This document shows, piece by piece, positions 62,934 through 64,000 of a stretch of DNA of 64,000 nucleotides (the stretch's first letter is position 1; every line of letters begins with the position of its first letter). The position numbers were made by a program, and so were the translations under genes. This DNA is from Nitrospirota bacterium (GTDB lineage Bacteria; Nitrospirota; Thermodesulfovibrionia; Thermodesulfovibrionales; JdFR-88): the NCBI GenBank assembly GCA_021789555.1, contig JAJYJK010000002.1, positions 1 through 64,000 of the forward strand. The letters run 5' to 3'. The notes beneath the pieces were generated by a model. That model was not told where the DNA came from. It saw only the letters and a program-made list of their open reading frames with translations, and ran no database searches.

Positions 62934-63655
62934 CGCATGCGCTAAAGGCCATAGACATCACGAAGAAATACGGCCGCCGCACGGTCCTGAAGGGCATCGG
63001 CGTGGAGGTCCGCTCCGGCGAAACGGTCGGCCTGCTGGGGCCAAACGGGGCCGGCAAGACGACCACTTTTTACGTGATAGCAGGCCTCCTGAGGCCCGAA
63101 AGCGGAAGCATCGAGCTTGACGGCAAGGACATAAGCGGCCTGCCCATGTACCGGAGGGCGAGGCTGGGCATAAGCTATCTGCCCCAGGAACCCTCTATCT
63201 TCAGGAAGCTCACGGTCAGGGACAACCTCCGGGCGGTCCTCGAATTGACGGACCTGCGCGGGGCAGGCATGGAGGAGGAGATCGAAAGGCTCCTTGCGGA
63301 GTTCAACCTGGGGGATTTCGCCGGGCGAGAAGGTTTCAGGCTCTCCGGCGGGGAAAGGCGGAGGACCGAGATAGCCCGCTCCATCGCGACCCGTCCGGAC
63401 TTCATGCTCTTTGATGAGCCTTTCACCGGGATAGACCCAATTGCTATAATAGAATTGAAGAAGATGCTAGAATATTTAAAGGAAAAGGGCCTGGGGATAC
63501 TTATAACTGACCATAACGTGAGAGATACGCTCTCCATCACAGACAGGGCCTACATCATAAGCGAGGGGAAGATCCTCTTCGAGGGCCCTCCGGTGGAGCT
63601 TGTAGCCGAACCCAGGGTCAGGGAAACGTACCTCGGAGAGGAATTCAGGCTCTGA
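62930..63655 (+). CDS. lptB: LPS-export ABC transporter ATPase LptB
   Basis: 241 residues. Walker A GLLGPNGAGKTTTFYVI, Q-loop PQEPSIF, signature LSGGERRRTEIARSIA, Walker B FMLFDEPFTGIDPIA, H-loop ITDHNVRDTL. I chose ATG 62930 (ATGA overlap with lptA). lptF and lptG are not in the window. Confidence 0.96.
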   Translation: MTHALKAIDITKKYGRRTVLKGIGVEVRSGETVGLLGPNGAGKTTTFYVIAGLLRPESGSIELDGKDISGLPMYRRARLGISYLPQEPSIFRKLTVRDNLRAVLELTDLRGAGMEEEIERLLAEFNLGDFAGREGFRLSGGERRRTEIARSIATRPDFMLFDEPFTGIDPIAIIELKKMLEYLKEKGLGILITDHNVRDTLSITDRAYIISEGKILFEGPPVELVAEPRVRETYLGEEFRL

Positions 63656-63656
63656 A

Positions 63657-64000
63657 ATGGCTCTCGACAACCGTCTTGAAATAAAACTCCTTCAGAAGCT
63701 GATCCTCACTCCCCAGCTTCAGCAAGCGATAAAACTCCTGCAGATGCCGCAGCTTGAGCTGACCCCGTTTCTGACGAACGAGCTGATGGAAAACCCGTTC
63801 CTCGAGGAACTGGCCGAGGAAGGGGTTGTACCTGAAGACGAGCCGAAGGACGGGGCGGAGGCCCGCTCACTGGAAAAGGTGGAGGCGGAGGCCGGCTCGG
63901 AGACGCCGGTTTTCGACGACACGGAGGCGCCGCTTGAAAAGCTCATGAACCTCTCGGAATCGGACGATTACTTCGAGGAGCGCGGTTTCGACGGCAGGGA
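63657..64000 (+). CDS. rpoN: RNA polymerase sigma-54 factor, 5' part (runs off the window)
   Basis: The first 114 residues of RpoN. LEIKLLQKLILTPQLQQAIKLLQMPQLEL is the activator-interacting region I, followed by ELMENPFLEEL and an acidic region II. Only one base separates it from lptB, the classical lptB-rpoN order. The core-binding and DNA-binding domains lie beyond the end. Confidence 0.95.
   Translation, partial: MALDNRLEIKLLQKLILTPQLQQAIKLLQMPQLELTPFLTNELMENPFLEELAEEGVVPEDEPKDGAEARSLEKVEAEAGSETPVFDDTEAPLEKLMNLSESDDYFEERGFDGR

Overview
The window looks like a piece of the chromosome of an uncultured, GC-rich, diderm, probably anaerobic bacterium. The diderm call rests on LptC-LptA-LptB, RseP, TatB/TatC and a heptose nucleotidyltransferase (RfaE2-type). 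The anaerobic call rests on two CooC-like nickel-insertion ATPases, the MetV-MetF form of methylene-THF reductase, a KorD-like ferredoxin, rubrerythrin and MqnA (futalosine-route menaquinone). A PyrR-led pyrimidine operon, RNase J and an archaeal-type thymidylate synthase are mixed in. This combination fits lineages such as Nitrospirota or Desulfobacterota, but the window has no rRNA and I do not assign a phylum. There is no rRNA operon, prophage, transposase or CRISPR array. Nearly all of it is tightly packed housekeeping DNA with ATGA/GTGA overlaps.

Layout. 0-2.3 kb: tRNA-Val(CAC) and a thioredoxin-like DUF255 protein, the latter flanked by inverted copies of a ~50-bp repeat. 2.5-10.6 kb: pyr operon (pyrR-pyrB-pyrC-carA-membrane protein-carB) behind a leader with a PyrR-binding hairpin and a terminator. 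10.6-21.6 kb: PAS histidine kinase, methyltransferase-mqnA, zwf, a BrnT/BrnA toxin-antitoxin pair, nifS-type cysteine desulfurase, a 160-bp palindromic element, and argD-argF-rnj. 21.8-27.2 kb: one-carbon cluster (cooC, 5-formyl-THF cyclo-ligase, folE, folD, metV, metF, panB). 27.3-30.3 kb: mtnP-apt, archaeal-type thyA, second cooC-like gene. 30.5-37.9 kb: nnr-pgeF-CBS-tsaE-nadK-udg-HIT-recN-ferredoxin. 38-45.6 kb: chemoreceptor, exported rhodanese, membrane protein with threefold internal repeat, rubrerythrin, HD-GYP and HEAT proteins. 45.7-54.5 kb (read leftwards): dxr-rseP-nudix-rfaE2-mfd-outer membrane protein-tatB-tatC. 54.6-64 kb: DsrE-like protein, rsmB-PASTA-rpe-TPR-pgsA-DUF512-aroE, then lptC-lptA-lptB-rpoN (cut by the window end).

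What stands out. First, short palindromic or tandem repeats sit in frame inside conserved single-copy genes (carB, mfd, mqnA, pgeF, tsaE). The carB insert shares its core with two intergenic elements in the same window, much like the Rickettsia palindromic elements that invade genes. One repeat abuts tsaE, which has no ATG/GTG/TTG start before its Walker A motif; another appears to supply the ribosome-binding site of lptC. Second, four transcription units (cooC, nnr, brnT, tatB) have a -10 box only 6-9 nt before the ATG and no Shine-Dalgarno, which predicts leaderless mRNAs. Third, the adjacent HEAT and HD-GYP proteins appear to share an N-terminal domain, suggesting a paired signalling system. 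Fourth, the pyr leader holds a canonical CNGNGA hexaloop for PyrR.
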